This document shows positions 12,463-13,163 of a DNA stretch of 13,163 bases, one piece after another (the first letter of the stretch is position 1; each line of letters starts with the position of its first letter). The position numbers and the translations under genes are program-made. The stretch is from Gaiellales bacterium (GTDB lineage Bacteria; Actinomycetota; Thermoleophilia; Gaiellales; F1-60-MAGs149): the NCBI GenBank assembly GCA_030831375.1, contig JAURLF010000211.1, positions 1 through 13,163 on the forward strand, given 5' to 3'. The notes below the pieces were generated by a model. It was not told the origin of the DNA. It ran no database searches and worked only from the letters and a program-made list of their open reading frames with translations.

Positions 12463-13163
12463 ATGAGCAGCATGTTCACCACCCTCGAGGGCCGCAGCGT
12501 CCTCGTCACCGGCGGCACCAAGGGCATCGGCCTGGGCATCGCCCGCGCCTTCACGCGGGCGGGCTGCAGGGTCGTCATCACCGGTCGCGACGCGGCCACG
12601 GGCGAGGCCGCCGTCGCGGCGCTCGGCGACGGCGCGTCCTTCGTGCAGGGCGACGTCGGCAAGGCCGCCGACTGCAAGCAGGCCGTGGACGAGACCGTGG
12701 CCCGCCACGGCGGGCTCGACGTCGTCTGCGCCAACGCCGGCGTGTACCCGGACTGCCGCGTCGAGGACATGACGGAGGAGACCCTCGACGAGATCATCAA
12801 CACGAACCTCAAGGGCAACATCCTGACCGTTCGGCACGCGATCCCCGCGCTCGAGGCATCCGGCCACGGCCGCGTGATCCTGACCTCCTCCATCACCGGC
12901 CCCAACACGGGCTTCCCGGGCTGGTCGCACTACGGCGCCACGAAGGCGGGGCAGCTGGGCTTCATGCGCACCGCCGCGATCGAGCTCGCGCCGAAGCGGA
13001 TCACGGTCAACGCCGTCCTGCCGGGCAACATCGTCACCGGTAGCCTCGAGGACCTCGGCGAGGACTACGTCAACCAGTCGATCGCGACGATCCCGATGGG
13101 GGCCCTCGGCGATCTCGACGACATCGGCTACGCGGCGCTGTTCTTCGCCACCGACGAGGCCAA
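12463..13163 (+). CDS. Short-chain dehydrogenase/reductase, probable (S)-1-amino-2-propanol dehydrogenase (3' end outside window)
   Basis: The frame opens at ATG 12463, with GAGGAG 5 bases upstream (12452-12457), and runs off the window after 233 complete codons. It is a classical SDR. The cofactor loop TGGTKGIG is at 16-23, ANAG at 90-93, the structural Asn at 115 (NTNLKG), Ser142/143 in TSSITGP, and the catalytic YGATK with Tyr157 and Lys161. PGNIVTG (187-193) is the usual post-catalytic loop. About 20-30 C-terminal residues are missing if it has the normal length near 255. In the mycobacterial aminoacetone microcompartment an SDR interconverts aminoacetone and (S)-1-amino-2-propanol with NAD(H), which would recycle NADH made by the aldehyde dehydrogenase. 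The assignment rests on the gene neighbourhood; alone it would be a generic SDR. Operon genes may continue downstream. Confidence 0.9.
   Translation, partial: MSSMFTTLEGRSVLVTGGTKGIGLGIARAFTRAGCRVVITGRDAATGEAAVAALGDGASFVQGDVGKAADCKQAVDETVARHGGLDVVCANAGVYPDCRVEDMTEETLDEIINTNLKGNILTVRHAIPALEASGHGRVILTSSITGPNTGFPGWSHYGATKAGQLGFMRTAAIELAPKRITVNAVLPGNIVTGSLEDLGEDYVNQSIATIPMGALGDLDDIGYAALFFATDEA

Noticed and set aside
11409..12908. Minus-strand 499-codon open frame opposite the kinase and SDR
   Set aside because: It spans two well-supported + strand genes and shows no domain features.
6198..13163. Carboxysome, or Pdu/Eut-type microcompartment
   Set aside because: There is no RuBisCO, carbonic anhydrase, diol dehydratase, ethanolamine ammonia-lyase or glycyl-radical enzyme. 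The enzyme set is PLP phospholyase, aldehyde dehydrogenase, kinase and SDR.

Overview
The window is very G+C-rich bacterial DNA with many GTG starts, 4-bp GTGA stop/start overlaps and frequent long antisense open frames. This points to a high-GC actinobacterium, possibly of the Thermoleophilia/Solirubrobacterales type; the taxon is an inference from style and gene content. No rRNA, tRNA, CRISPR array, insertion sequence or prophage gene is visible, and no gene-free stretch exceeds about 165 bases.

Left part (1-4706), mostly housekeeping: the 3' end of a Rieske-type ring-hydroxylating oxygenase alpha subunit (choline/betaine/carnitine-monooxygenase-like); a six-helix potassium-channel-like membrane protein; a convergent DEAD-box RNA helicase whose stop codon overlaps the channel's; and, divergent from the helicase, a PLP-dependent cystathionine gamma-synthase-like enzyme followed by a small unrecognised zinc-ribbon-like protein. 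A flavin amine oxidase (4750-6033) follows and ends in a GC hairpin.

Right part (6034-13163): a regulated promoter region holding a near-perfect 26-bp palindrome, then a single + strand operon for a bacterial microcompartment (BMC). The order is class III aminotransferase/phospholyase, CoA-acylating aldehyde dehydrogenase with a C-terminal encapsulation-peptide-like helix, tandem-domain shell protein (BMC-T), a poorly characterised accessory protein, pentameric vertex protein (BMC-P), hexameric shell protein (BMC-H), a second BMC-T, an APH-fold kinase, and a short-chain dehydrogenase cut by the window end. This is the gene set of the Rhodococcus/Mycobacterium microcompartment (RMM), also called the aminoacetone-utilization microcompartment.

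By analogy with the M. smegmatis system, the dehydrogenase reduces aminoacetone to (S)-1-amino-2-propanol, the kinase phosphorylates it, the PLP enzyme eliminates phosphate and ammonia to give propionaldehyde, and the aldehyde dehydrogenase makes propionyl-CoA inside the shell while regenerating NADH for the first step. The least understood part is the accessory protein at 9627-10193: an amphipathic N-terminal helix, a long Pro/Ala linker and a conserved-looking C-terminal LTP motif, which suggest a cargo-to-shell adaptor. No regulator, transporter or phosphotransacylase for the system lies inside the window.
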